Assembly: GCA_910586035.1 (NCBI GenBank)
Contig: CAJUHT010000003.1
Coordinates: 1 to 19,004, forward strand
DNA length: 19,004 nucleotides
Origin: an uncultured Christensenella sp.
GTDB taxonomy: Bacteria; Bacillota; Clostridia; Christensenellales; Borkfalkiaceae
Direction: 5' to 3'
Shown here: positions 6,118 to 15,000 of the stretch, piece after piece
Position numbering within the stretch: the stretch's first letter is position 1
Layout: each line of letters begins with the position of its first letter
Notes under the pieces: model-generated
What the model was told of the DNA's origin: nothing
Seen by the model: only the letters and a program-made list of their open reading frames with translations
Database searches by the model: none
Translations under genes and position numbers: made by a program

Positions 6118-7122
6118 TTACTCCGCCTGTAACGCCGTAACCGCCACGGTTGCAACTATATCTTCCACGCTGCACCCGCGCGAAAGGTCGTTTAAAGGTC
6201 TTGCAAAGCCCTGACACACGGGACCTATCGCCATATAGCCGCCGAAACGCTGCGCGATTTTATAACCTATATTGCCCGCGTTGATGTTGGGGAATACAAA
6301 AACGTTTGCGTGCCCCGCCACTTTTGAACCGGGCGCTTTAAGCTGACCGACTTCGGGCGCGACAGCCGCGTCGAACTGGAATTCTCCGTCCAGAGCCAAA
6401 TCGGGCGCCATTTCCTTGGCGAGCGCGGTAGCCTCCTGCATCTTGGGCACGGACTTGAAAAATTTATCGTCGTTGCCGCTCCCCTTGGTGGAGAACGAAA
6501 GCATTGCAACCTTAGGCTCTATGCCCGCAATCGCCTTAGCCGTCCTGGCGGAAGATACGGCAATATCCGCAAGCTGTTGAGCCGTAGGCTCTATATTTAT
6601 GGCGCAGTCGGCAAACACCGCAACGCCGTCGGGGTTGTACTCGTTTTTGCCTTCGGGCGCAAGCATTATAAAACAGCTTGAAACCGTGCTGATGCCGGGC
6701 GCGGTTTTAACTACCTGCAAGCCGGGGCGCAACGTGTTTGCCGTGGAGTGGCAAGCGCCCGACACGTATCCGTCCACGTCGCCCGCTTTAAGCATAAGCG
6801 CGCCGAACATAGTCCTGTCCTTAGCCTGCTCCCTTGCCTGCTCTTCCGTCATACCCTTAGCCTTTCTCGCCTGATATAAAATGTCTGCATATACGGCGGT
6901 CTTGTCCGAGGTGAGCGGGTCGATAATGGTAACGCCCTTCAAATCAACGTGGGGAGCGACCTTTTTGCACTCCTCGGCGTTGCCTATAAGCACTATTTTA
7001 GCAATTCCCTCTTTGGTAATTTCGGCAGCCGCCTCTACAACGCGGCTGTCCTCGCCCTCGCAAAGCACGATAGTCTTTTTACGGGCGGCGGCTTTCGCCT
7101 TGATTTCTTCAAGCAATCCCAT
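6118..7122 (-). CDS. pta: Phosphate acetyltransferase
   Basis: A 334-residue short-form Pta (PTA_PTB domain only, without the regulatory N-terminal domains of enterobacterial Pta). It makes acetyl phosphate from acetyl-CoA and phosphate for AckA. Family signatures are VDGYVSGACHSTANTLRP (about 117-134), the central GSGND loop, DGEFQFDAA (255-263) and VFVFPNINAGNIGYKIAQR (about 284-302). The frame is open to 7275, but ATG 7122 has AAGGAG seven bases upstream and matches the family N-terminus (GLLEEIKAKA), so the upstream 51 codons are not coding. It is divergent from tmcAL, with about 120 bases shared for regulation; no convincing minus-strand promoter was found there. Confidence 0.96.
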   Translation of the reverse strand: MGLLEEIKAKAAARKKTIVLCEGEDSRVVEAAAEITKEGIAKIVLIGNAEECKKVAPHVDLKGVTIIDPLTSDKTAVYADILYQARKAKGMTEEQAREQAKDRTMFGALMLKAGDVDGYVSGACHSTANTLRPGLQVVKTAPGISTVSSCFIMLAPEGKNEYNPDGVAVFADCAINIEPTAQQLADIAVSSARTAKAIAGIEPKVAMLSFSTKGSGNDDKFFKSVPKMQEATALAKEMAPDLALDGEFQFDAAVAPEVGQLKAPGSKVAGHANVFVFPNINAGNIGYKIAQRFGGYMAIGPVCQGFARPLNDLSRGCSVEDIVATVAVTALQAE

Positions 7123-7210
7123 ATCATAACTCCTTAAAAACGCTTTATTTATCCGCGCCTTTGCTTTATAATGGTAATATGTGGCAACGGACTGTTCAAC
7201 GGTATCATTA

Positions 7211-7216
7211 TATAAT
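7211..7216 (+). promoter_or_regulatory. Probable -10 box of tmcAL
   Basis: A consensus TATAAT with no good -35 hexamer 17 bases upstream (CGGACT). It would give a leader of about 20 bases, ending in the AAAGG ribosome site at 7233-7237. Confidence 0.45.
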
Positions 7217-7243
7217 AAAAATTTTCGGTTGTAAAGGTTTAAA

Positions 7244-8383
7244 ATGAAAATTTGTGCGATAATTTGCGAATTCAACCCATTTCATAACGGGCACAAGTAC
7301 CTGTTGGAACGGGCAAGGAAAATAAGCGGTTGCGACGCGGTTGTCTGCGTTATGAGCGGCTGTTTTACCCAGCGCGGGGAAATGTGCCGCACGGATAAAT
7401 ATTTACGCGCAAAGCACGCCGTTTTGTGCGGAGCGGACGCCGTTATAGAATTGCCCGCGCCGTTTGCCGTTGCGCCTGCGGAAATTTTCGCGGCGGGCGC
7501 GGCGCAATGCCTTAAACACGTTCCCGCCGAGTTAAGCCTTGCTTTCGGTTGCGAGCGCGGACAGAGCGGCGACTTTGTTTCCGCCGCCGCGATACTAAAC
7601 GAGGAGAGCGCAACTTTTAAAGAAATTCTTGCCAGAAACCTCGACTCGGGCGAAAGTTTTATTAAGAGCCGCTTGGCGGCGTTTACAGCCTGCGGCGGCG
7701 ATACGCAATTGCTCTCCTCCCCCAACAATATTTTGGGAGTGGAATACGCAAGGGCTTTCGGTAAAACGCGCCCCGACGCAAAACTGTTGCCCGTAAAGCG
7801 CATCGGCGCGGGTTACTGCGACTGCCGACTTGCAGGCGGTTACTCCTCTGCGAGCGGAATACGCGCAAACGCCGACAGCGACGCCGTTAAAGGGGAAATG
7901 CCCGAATGTTCATATGAAGATTTTATAAATTCCAAAGACAATACGGAACTTTTCGAGCGGCTTGCCGCAGACAACCTATATTTGTGCGATAAAGACAATT
8001 TGAAGCGCGTATACGGTTGTACGGAGGGGTTGGAAAATCTTTTAAAAAATTTGGTTTGCGAAAACGCTTATGCCGAGGTTGTGGAAAAAGCCGCCTCTAA
8101 AAGGTATTCCAAATCGAGAATACGGCGCATTCTGTGCGCCAACTTGTTGCGCCTTTACGCCGACGAAACGGAAAAATTTTTAAATTGCAGGCTTGCCCCG
8201 AAAGTGTTAGCCGTTAAAAAACAAAAAGCCGCTCGCATACTTCCACTGCTGTCTGCCGAAAAAGAACCCGACGCCGAAGCCAAAAAGTGTTTGGAGCTGA
8301 CCTCGCAGGCGTACGCGCTTTGGCAATATTTAAACAAACCGCTTATCTTTAACAACCAAAACGAAAAAATGATTTTAGTGTAA
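7244..8383 (+). CDS. tmcAL: tRNA(Met) cytidine acetate ligase (YlbM family)
   Basis: A 379-residue enzyme of the TmcAL family, which activates acetate with ATP and acetylates the wobble cytidine (ac4C34) of elongator tRNA-Met in Bacillota. The nucleotidyltransferase motif is FNPFHNGH (residues 10-17), followed by VMSGCFTQRGE, the PNNILGVEYARAF segment that contacts substrate, and a C-terminal helical domain rich in basic residues. It is somewhat shorter than the Bacillus protein (about 415). The start has AAAGG six to seven bases upstream. In Bacillus subtilis this gene also lies by the DUF177 and rpmF genes; here pta-ackA is inserted between them and the gene is divergent. Its use of free acetate makes the neighbourhood with the acetate-producing operon suggestive. 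Confidence 0.93.
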   Translation: MKICAIICEFNPFHNGHKYLLERARKISGCDAVVCVMSGCFTQRGEMCRTDKYLRAKHAVLCGADAVIELPAPFAVAPAEIFAAGAAQCLKHVPAELSLAFGCERGQSGDFVSAAAILNEESATFKEILARNLDSGESFIKSRLAAFTACGGDTQLLSSPNNILGVEYARAFGKTRPDAKLLPVKRIGAGYCDCRLAGGYSSASGIRANADSDAVKGEMPECSYEDFINSKDNTELFERLAADNLYLCDKDNLKRVYGCTEGLENLLKNLVCENAYAEVVEKAASKRYSKSRIRRILCANLLRLYADETEKFLNCRLAPKVLAVKKQKAARILPLLSAEKEPDAEAKKCLELTSQAYALWQYLNKPLIFNNQNEKMILV

Positions 8384-8392
8384 AAAAGAGTA

Positions 8393-8424
8393 GCCGCCCG
8401 CTTCAAGCATTTGAAGCGGGCGGC
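8393..8424. terminator. Bidirectional terminator between tmcAL and the lipoprotein gene
   Basis: GCCGCCCGCTTCAA (8393-8406) and TTGAAGCGGGCGGC (8411-8424) form a 14-bp perfect stem with a GCAT loop. On the minus strand it is followed by TACTCTTTTTT; on the plus strand by only TTTAAA. It sits nine bases after the tmcAL stop and 15 bases beyond the end of the minus-strand open frame. Confidence 0.85.
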
Positions 8425-8438
8425 TTTAAACGGAACAG

Positions 8439-8675
8439 TTAAATATTTTTAACAACAATTTCGCCGTTGCTTTGGTATATCAAATGGTTTAGATATTTTA
8501 TTGCAAACGGTTTATCCATAGAGCTTTCTTCAATTTCATATAATTCAAATCCGCAATCCTGAAACTCTATATGTTTGTAGTCCTCTTCCGTGCACGGTTT
8601 TTCCGTTACAAGAACGTTATATTTATCTATCGTTTGCTTAAACGAATACTTTAAAGGCCACTTACTTCGTATGAT
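8439..8675 (-). pseudogene. Out-of-frame C-terminal half of the small lipoprotein gene
   Basis: Directly after the premature stop at 8651 the coding pattern continues in the -1 frame. From K (8661-8663) to TAA (8439-8441) it gives 74 residues starting KWPLKYSFKQTIDKYNV and ending QSNGEIVVKNI, with ordinary composition and no internal stop. This frame is closed upstream by TAA at 8676-8678, so the switch must fall between 8651 and 8675. Restoring one A (GTAAGTGG to GTAAAGTGG) would give a continuous protein of about 169 residues. No slippery heptamer lies in the zone, so a real frameshift mutation or a sequencing/assembly error is more likely than programmed frameshifting. Confidence 0.72.
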
Positions 8676-8947
8676 TTATCTTTTTTCAACGCGGGCACTA
8701 TTATCATAATTTCACGCCCTTCCTTTTCACCAAGAACGTAAATTAAATATCTGGAAACCATTTCTTCCATCAACACGCTTGACGTAGTTCCGCTTGACAC
8801 AACCCAAACTTCTTCAAAACCGAATTGTTCTACGGCAATTTTATAAGCGTCGTCGTCTCTGTTTTCATTGATTACAGTGCACGAACACAGCGCAAAGGCG
8901 AACAGAGAAGTAATTAAAAGTAACAAACTAAATATTTTCTTTTTCAT
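8651..8947 (-). CDS. Small lipoprotein, truncated by a frameshift
   Basis: Ninety-eight residues as read. KKK at 2-4, a hydrophobic stretch (5-20) and the lipobox LCSC with the acylated Cys at 23 mark a lipoprotein signal peptide, so the mature protein would be anchored outside the membrane. The rest is a small soluble domain of unknown family. The ribosome site AAGGGGG is five bases before the ATG and a good promoter lies at 9013-9041, so the gene is expressed or was recently. Only residues 1-95 appear genuine; the last three (SGL) come after an apparent one-base deletion, and the missing 74-residue C-terminal part is still readable in another frame at 8439-8663. Confidence 0.75.
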   Translation of the reverse strand: MKKKIFSLLLLITSLFAFALCSCTVINENRDDDAYKIAVEQFGFEEVWVVSSGTTSSVLMEEMVSRYLIYVLGEKEGREIMIIVPALKKDKSYEVSGL

Positions 8948-9012
8948 AGCTACCCCCTTAACACTTAGTTAAAAACGTCGATTGCCGCGTAACTGTATAT
9001 TTTTTCAATTAA

Positions 9013-9041
9013 AATTTAACATAAATTACCAATTTTGTCAA
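9013..9041 (-). promoter_or_regulatory. Promoter of the lipoprotein gene
   Basis: On the minus strand TTGACA (9036-9041) and TAAATT (9013-9018) with a 17-base spacer, about 60 bases before the start codon. Between 9042 and 9160 I see nothing else coding or structured. Confidence 0.7.
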
Positions 9042-9165
9042 TAGTGAATTTGAGCAATAAAAAATGCATTTAAATAACATTCCCATAATTCCGTAAAACG
9101 CAGCCGCAAATCATAAAATATCTTATAATACTAATATGAAATATTTTGAAAGAAAAATAAATCTT

Positions 9166-9194
9166 AAAGCGCGGACGAAAATCTTTCGCGCTTT
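9166..9194 (-). terminator. Terminator of the 296-residue gene
   Basis: AAAGCGCG (9166-9173) and CGCGCTTT (9187-9194) form an 8-bp stem. On the minus strand it is followed by AAGATTTATTTTTC. It lies just after the stop codon of the minus-strand gene ending at 9196. Confidence 0.65.
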
Positions 9195-9195
9195 T

Positions 9196-10086
9196 TCAAT
9201 CTTCTTCTATTCTGTTTATAATCAGCGACGGCATTTGTTTCTCTTCGCCGTCTATATGCCAGTCGTCAACCCCCTCTTCGATATAAAATACCGTTTCCAA
9301 CATATCGAGTTGTTTTTTTATTTCACGCACTAATTCCGTTTCACAGAAATTGCATACGCCTTTAAACGCTTTTAATTCCTCAACCGTACGCGGAAAGCCT
9401 TCGGGATGCAAGCCTTTAAAACTGCCCGCTTTCGCAAGTTTAGCGTAAATATCCGCGGATAAGACGCGCTTTGCAAGGCGCAAATACTCGGCAAAACTCA
9501 TTTTAAACAACGGCTTAACGCGCAACCATTTTTGCCACGCGTCTTCCACTTGCGCGCTTAAATCGTACAGTTTGCCGCGAATTACAGCCCTTTCGTTGCT
9601 AGTACGCACAGGTAATTTTTTGTACCTTTCCAGCGTTTCGGCGTAAAGTTTTGTGGTTACAATTTGAGTGCGGCAGAAATTTTCCGCATTTTTCTTAAAA
9701 TCTTCATCAAAATGCTCGTACCCCTCGTGCGAGCAAGTTGCATACATTACTTTATCACACTTTAAAAGCGTAAGATTTTCAAGGCGCACGCCACTAAGAA
9801 TTTGCGGCATTGCCGATAACCCCTCGCGCATTATCAAACTTTTTAATTCGTCTGTAAGCGCAAACTTGTAAATTGTGCCCCACATACCCCAGCTTTCGCC
9901 TTTTTTACGAGCTTTAATTGCGGTAATAAGATACTCGTACTTTGTACCGAGAACGTCAATTTCCAAGTCGCTCTCTTCGTCGTTATATTCTACGCACAGC
10001 ATTTCCGCGCTATCGCATAATGACAAAAGATATGAAAACGCCCTTTCTCTTATCTCTTCGTTGTATATAAAATGAAAAAAATCCAT
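9196..10086 (-). CDS. Hypothetical cytoplasmic protein downstream of rnpB
   Basis: A 296-residue protein that I do not recognise. It has no signal peptide or membrane segment. The N-terminal third contains an alternating strand pattern (residues about 28-75), a SHEGYEHFDEDF segment lies near 118-129, and the C-terminal half is helical and charged, with a possible CNFC knuckle (CNFCETE) near 249-252. The ATG is preceded by a run of eight Gs (10092-10099) five bases upstream, which must serve as the ribosome site and is unusually homopolymeric. The gene lies on the same strand as rnpB, directly behind the rnpB hairpin, with no promoter of its own visible, so expression may depend on read-through of that hairpin. 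Confidence 0.75.
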   Translation of the reverse strand: MDFFHFIYNEEIRERAFSYLLSLCDSAEMLCVEYNDEESDLEIDVLGTKYEYLITAIKARKKGESWGMWGTIYKFALTDELKSLIMREGLSAMPQILSGVRLENLTLLKCDKVMYATCSHEGYEHFDEDFKKNAENFCRTQIVTTKLYAETLERYKKLPVRTSNERAVIRGKLYDLSAQVEDAWQKWLRVKPLFKMSFAEYLRLAKRVLSADIYAKLAKAGSFKGLHPEGFPRTVEELKAFKGVCNFCETELVREIKKQLDMLETVFYIEEGVDDWHIDGEEKQMPSLIINRIEED

Positions 10087-10099
10087 TTAATCCCCCCCC

Positions 10100-10139
10100 A
10101 AAAAAGCATTTTAGCGCCGACAAAAATACGGCGCTAAAA
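10100..10139 (-). terminator. Terminator of the RNase P RNA gene
   Basis: TTTTAGCGCCG (10109-10119) and CGGCGCTAAAA (10129-10139) form an 11-bp stem. On the minus strand a TTTTTT run follows three bases later (10100-10105), next to the G8 ribosome site of the following gene. Confidence 0.72.
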
Positions 10140-10141
10140 AA

Positions 10142-10501
10142 TAAATCCGAGCTTAATCTGTAAGCCGAGTTCTGTCGTGTACGGTCATCTATCTACACCT
10201 TTCGTCGCCGAAAGGTTCCAGCGATATTAACGGATATAAGCGGACGGGCAGCCCCTGCATTAAAGCAAGCCTATATCCCAATCTTGCATCGGGTGGGGTT
10301 TGACTGGCTGGGCGCGTTACCGCGCCCACGGTGAGCTCTTACCTCGCCATTCCAACCTTACGGAATAAATTCCGCGGTATATTTCTGTTCACTTTCCTTG
10401 AAGTCGCCTTCACCTGCCGTTAACAGGCACCCTTGCCCTGCGATGCTCGGACTTTCCTCACGCAAATTTCTTTGCCCGCGACCGTATAATTAACTCGGAT
10501 T
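10142..10501 (-). ncRNA. rnpB: RNase P RNA (bacterial type A)
   Basis: The catalytic RNA that matures tRNA 5' ends. On the minus strand the universal core GAGGAAAGTCCGAGC (10445-10459, 5' half of P4) and ACAGAACTCGGCTTACA (10159-10175, 3' half of P4) are both present, about 290 bases apart. The ends are complementary (CTCGGATTTATTTT at 10494-10507 with its partner at 10138-10151) and form P1. The middle contains the GGTAAGAGCTCACC element (10331-10344) typical of type A RNAs. Length is about 360 nt. The 5' end is placed from the promoter at 10508-10537, the 3' end from the P1 partner; each may be off by a few bases. Confidence 0.96.
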
Positions 10502-10507
10502 TATTTT

Positions 10508-10537
10508 ATTTTAGCATATTGCGGAATTTTTGCGCAA
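10508..10537 (-). promoter_or_regulatory. Promoter of rnpB
   Basis: On the minus strand TTGCGC (10532-10537), an 18-base spacer and an extended -10 TGCTAAAAT (10508-10516). Transcription would start near 10501, at the outer strand of P1. Confidence 0.75.
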
Positions 10538-10554
10538 CTGATTATAAATAATAA

Positions 10555-10583
10555 TTGCATTTTGTCGCGTTTTATTTTAAAAT
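10555..10583 (+). promoter_or_regulatory. Promoter of pyk
   Basis: TTGCAT (10555-10560), a 17-base spacer and TAAAAT (10578-10583), about 30 bases before the start codon. It is divergent from the rnpB promoter, whose -35 lies 18 bases away. Confidence 0.65.
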
Positions 10584-10611
10584 ACAATAGAATACTAACG
10601 AGGTAAAATAT

Positions 10612-12033
10612 ATGAAGAAAACAAAAATTATCTGTACGCTCGGACCTGCGAGCGAAAACGAGGAAACCCTGTCTAAAATGATTGACGCGGGTATGAACGT
10701 TGCAAGGCTTAACTTTTCGCACGGGACGCACGAAGAGCACGCAAAAAAAATAGACACAATAAAGCGCGTGCGCGAAAAGAAAAAAGTGCCCCTGCCCATT
10801 ATGCTGGACACCAAGGGACCCGAGTTCCGCATAAAGACCTTTGCAAAGGGCAAAGTCAACCTTAAAGAGGGCGATACCTTTACCTTTACCACCGACGAAA
10901 TAGAGGGCGACAAGACGCGCGTATCCGTGTCCTTTTCGGGCATATGCGAGCAGATGTTCCCCGGCGACAAAATTCTTTTAAACAACGGCTTAATCATATT
11001 CGAAGTTGTTAAAGTGGAAAAGCCCGACGTAGTTTGCAAAGTTATAGTAGGCGGCGAGCTATCCAACCGCAAATCGATGTTCTTCCCCGACAAGGAACTC
11101 GAAATGGAGTACCTTTCCGCTCAGGACAAAGCCGACTTGAAATTCGGCGTTGAACAGGGCGTTGACTTTATCGCCTGCTCGTTCGTATCCAAGGCGCAAA
11201 ACCTTATAGAGGTGAGAAATTGGCTGAGAGAGTGCGGCGACACCGACGACCAGATTGAACTCATTGCAAAAATAGAGAGCCGCGCGGGCGTAAACAATCT
11301 TGACAGCATTATCGACGAGTGCGGCGGCATAATGGTTGCGCGCGGCGACCTCGGCGTGGAAGTGCCCTTCGAAGAGTTGCCCGCAATACAGAAAACCATT
11401 ATAAACAAGTGCCGCATACACGGCAGACGCTCGATTACTGCGACGGAAATGCTGGAATCTATGATAAAACAACCCCGCCCCACGCGTGCGGAAATATCCG
11501 ACGTAGCCAACGCGGTATACGACGGCTCCTCCGCCATTATGCTTTCGGGCGAGACGGCGGCGGGCGCTTACCCCGTTGAAGCTGTTAGAGCTATGGCGAG
11601 AATTGCCGAACAGGCGGAAATAAACACCGACTACATTGCATACATAAAGGACAGCGACTACCACGTTAAAAACCTTGCCGAAGCGCTTTCGCACTCCGCC
11701 TGCACTCTTGCAAAGGACATTGGCGCAAAGGTTATAGTAGTTTGCACGCGCACGGGCGGCACGGCAAAGACGGTAAGCCGTTTCAGACCTATGATTGACA
11801 TTATCGGTATGACAACGGACGAACGCGCGTACAGAAAACTTGCGCTCAGCTGGGGCGTAATACCCGTTATGAGCGAGGAATTTTATTCGGTTGACGTATT
11901 ATTCCACTACGCAAAGCGCGCCGCAATAGACACGGGCTTGGTTGTCAAGGGCGATAAAATCGTACTTACGGGCGGCACGCCAAACGGCAAGAGCGGCAAC
12001 AGCAACTTAATCAACGTTGAAACAATCAGCTGA
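10612..12033 (+). CDS. pyk: Pyruvate kinase
   Basis: A 473-residue glycolytic enzyme that transfers phosphate from phosphoenolpyruvate to ADP. Family signatures: TKIICTLGPAS (4-14), ARLNFSHG (31-38), LDTKGPEFR (65-73), LIAKIES with the catalytic K220 and metal ligand E222, ARGDLGVE with D246, and SITATEMLESM (274-284) with the substrate threonine T278. Residues about 72-165 are the B lid domain and about 350-473 the allosteric C domain. It lacks the extra PEP-utiliser-like C-terminal domain of the Bacillus enzyme. The start has CGAGGT about nine bases upstream. Monocistronic, with its own promoter and strong terminator. Confidence 0.97.
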   Translation: MKKTKIICTLGPASENEETLSKMIDAGMNVARLNFSHGTHEEHAKKIDTIKRVREKKKVPLPIMLDTKGPEFRIKTFAKGKVNLKEGDTFTFTTDEIEGDKTRVSVSFSGICEQMFPGDKILLNNGLIIFEVVKVEKPDVVCKVIVGGELSNRKSMFFPDKELEMEYLSAQDKADLKFGVEQGVDFIACSFVSKAQNLIEVRNWLRECGDTDDQIELIAKIESRAGVNNLDSIIDECGGIMVARGDLGVEVPFEELPAIQKTIINKCRIHGRRSITATEMLESMIKQPRPTRAEISDVANAVYDGSSAIMLSGETAAGAYPVEAVRAMARIAEQAEINTDYIAYIKDSDYHVKNLAEALSHSACTLAKDIGAKVIVVCTRTGGTAKTVSRFRPMIDIIGMTTDERAYRKLALSWGVIPVMSEEFYSVDVLFHYAKRAAIDTGLVVKGDKIVLTGGTPNGKSGNSNLINVETIS

Positions 12034-12050
12034 TTAGCTTAAAAGAACAA

Positions 12051-12089
12051 CCCCTCCCGCTTTAAATTAAGCGGGAGGGGTATTTTTTG
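12051..12089 (+). terminator. Rho-independent terminator of pyk
   Basis: CCCCTCCCGCTT (12051-12062) pairs with AAGCGGGAGGGG (12069-12080), a 12-bp stem followed by TATTTTTTG. It lies in the 62-base gap between convergent genes. Confidence 0.93.
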
Positions 12090-12095
12090 TTTTGC

Positions 12096-15000
12096 TCAAA
12101 TTTTCAAAGCGTCCTTTATCTGTTGCAGGGTTACCACGCGCTTCAACTCGCCGCTTGCGCCCGTAGACAGGTTATAAACTCTCTCTTGGGTAGTGTGCTC
12201 TTCGCCGATATGGAAACTGTCGATTATACAGTCGCATATCTTGTACCTTATTGCGTCTGACGCGAACAGAAGTTCCACGTAGTCCTGCCCCGCCGCTTCG
12301 CCCTGCTGTTGATAGTCGCGTAGCGCGGAGAGAGTTATTGCGGGTATTGTGAAGTTGCCGCCGCGGTTGCAGATATCCAGCGCGTTAAACAGTGCGTGAA
12401 GCTCGGCGTAAGAAATAAGTATCTGCATACCTCCCGTACGGTAGTCGGTGAATTCGGAAACGTTGTTTTCGCTTACGTAATTTTCGCCGATACGCTCGTT
12501 ATTCTTTATTATTTGTTCGGTTATTTTGGCGCGCGCAATTTCGCTGAGGAAGGCTCTTTCACGCTGTTCAAACGTGGGATATTTGAAGTTGCCGCCCTTT
12601 ACGCTCCACTCGCCTATACTTATATTTTCGTCGTCTTCGAGCGCGAGGAATGCGTTTATAAGCGCGAACACCTCGTCCTCCCGCACGCAACCGTAGCTAT
12701 CGATAAGCTTTCTGTTTACGTACAGGTTGGCGTTTGTCTTTAAGACCTTGGAAACAGCCGAAAGTATAAGGTACGATTTGACCGCACCGTCCTCTTCGAA
12801 CAAATCCCGCTTAATTTGTATAAGCTTTACATCGTCGAAATACATATCTTCCACATTTTCCACGCCCACTTCGTTTATGAGGTTTACAAGGCTCTTTATT
12901 TCGTTTACCTTTAAAATTTTTACGCTGTCCTCGTAGGCGAGAGCGTGGTCTACGTCAAGCTCGCTGTTGGCGGCGATTTGCTTTGTAAACACGCCGCGCA
13001 TAACAAGCGACTTACAGATTTCGTCTATTTTATCAGTCTTGGTCTTTATATCGTCAAAGTCAAGTGTTTTAATTTCGTCGAAGCTGTTTACTCCGAACGC
13101 TTTTACCGAATTGATAAGGTTGCAAACCTCTTCTTCGGAATATATCGTTCCGCCCTTTATTGCCGCAAGCACGCTTTCGGAAAGCAGAGGCGAGGGATTG
13201 CCGTCCTCGTCCTCGGCTTCGAGCAGTACACCGTCAAGCTCCTTGCTGAGTATGCCGCTGAATATGACGGACGGATATACCAGATTGAGGTTGGTCTTGT
13301 TCATATACCCTTCGGCAATTTCGTTAAGGTTTAAAACGTTGTCCTTTACTTTCTGCGTGAGCGCGTCGCCGTCGATATTCATAACGTCTATATCGAAGAT
13401 ATTCAACGCGTTGCATAGGCTTTCCAATTCCTTTTCGGAATAGTAGCCGTCTATTTTCGCGCCGTAAAGCAGGTTGTTATCTATTTTATCCAGCAAAATT
13501 TCGTCTAACCTTACGGTTATGTTGTTTGAAACGACTTCCGACGCGCAACAAACTTTAAGCCTTGTTACGTTTGCGTTTACAACCGAATTGCTGTTTAAAT
13601 CGCGCAGGATAGAGGAAAGCTTTTCCTGCAACTGCTCCTCGTTGAATTCAAAGTTTTCCGCTGTGGATACGCCGAGTATTTCGTCGAGAGCGTTGACAAG
13701 CGGCATTATCTCCATCTTCCAAGGGTTGGAAGAGTTGTACTTTTTAAGATTTTCGAACTGCGCCGCCTCCACAAACTTTTGCGGAAGCTTTAAAATATCC
13801 GCCGTTTCCGCGCTGTTTACTATCGAATAAACTACCGACGAGGAGAGAATAAAACTTTCGTCGAGCAACCGCTTGTTCTTTACCAGACTTACGAACACGG
13901 AAGAAATATTAGTTTCATCCGAAAGGTTAAAGTCTTTTACGGCGACTATCAGGGTCTGCAACTCGCTCTCCTTTACAAGCCCTTCCACGCTGTCGTCTTG
14001 CAAAATTTGCAACGCCGCTTCTGGCACGACGAGTTTAAACGTGCCGTAATCCAAGCCTTCGCCCGTAAGATAGTCCGACACGGTGTAGTGCAAAACTTTT
14101 GACTTTAAACTGTTTTTAAGCCCCTCGCTGTCGATGGCAAGCACGTTGTCTATTATCTTTTTGGTATCGAATTCGCCCTTTACAAGCTCCGCCGCGTCCA
14201 GCCCTATTTCTTCAAGCGCGCCGAGCATATTCCTTAACTCGCCCTTTCTGCCGTTTACGGTAACCCAGCCCTCCAAGTCGGCTTTAAGCGCGGCGGGAAG
14301 TATCACGGCTTGGTTGCCGTCAAGCGATTCGGTAAGCAGTTTTGCAACCGTACCCTCGAACACCGTACTGCCTGAAACGAGTTTATTAAACGTTTCTTTC
14401 TTTATAAACTGCGCGATGGCTTCGGTCATATCGCTCTCTTTATCGGAGAGAATAGGTGCCAAAAATTCGGTTAATTCGGGCAGGCTCTCCATTAAAACTT
14501 TAAGCTCGCCCTTGGTTATGTAATTGAGTTTTTCGCCCTGCGCGTTGCTTTCCCTTGCAACCATAGGCACGTACATATAGTCGGCGCCGTAATTGATTAT
14601 TGCCGCGGAAATAACCGAGCGCAAGAGCGACGATTCCACTATGTAATGGCTCAACGTGTTACCGTACTCGTCCTTAAAGGCAACCGTTTCCGCCAGACTG
14701 TTTAAAAACTTTTGCATATCCCTGTCGGCGTCGAAGCCGGAAATTACCGACAGTAAATCGCTGTTTTTGCCCAGTGTTCCCACTCCGTTTAACAGGTTGA
14801 ACATTTCGCCCGCGGATACAAGTTTGCCGCTTTCGTCAAACGTGCTTTCGTAAACTATATCGTTAGGAATATAGATACCGCTGAACAGCCCAGAAAGTCC
14901 CTTATTTAAAAGATTGTAAGTCTTGCTTTCTGCAAGCACTTTCCCCAAAATGCGCGAGGAATATACGTTTTTGGAAATGGTATCGTAATATCCGCAATTT

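Noticed and set aside
7123..7275. A 51-residue N-terminal extension of pta
   Set aside because: ATG 7122 has AAGGAG and the family N-terminus; the extension also overlaps the start of tmcAL.
7282..7803. A 173-codon minus-strand open frame within tmcAL
   Set aside because: It is antisense to a clear family member, has no ribosome site, and its length follows from the GC-rich third positions of tmcAL.
8651..8700. Programmed -1 frameshifting in the lipoprotein gene (A6 run at 8681-8686)
   Set aside because: Slipping on the A run leads at once to a TAA in the -1 frame (8676-8678), and no slippery heptamer lies in the remaining zone.
9136..9333. A 65-codon plus-strand open frame after a TATAAT at 9124-9129
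   Set aside because: No -35 or ribosome site; it runs through a terminator hairpin and into the end of the antisense gene at 9196-10086.
10142..10501. The rnpB region as a riboswitch or other leader of pyk
   Set aside because: The conserved P4 halves and type A core identify RNase P RNA on the minus strand, opposite to pyk.
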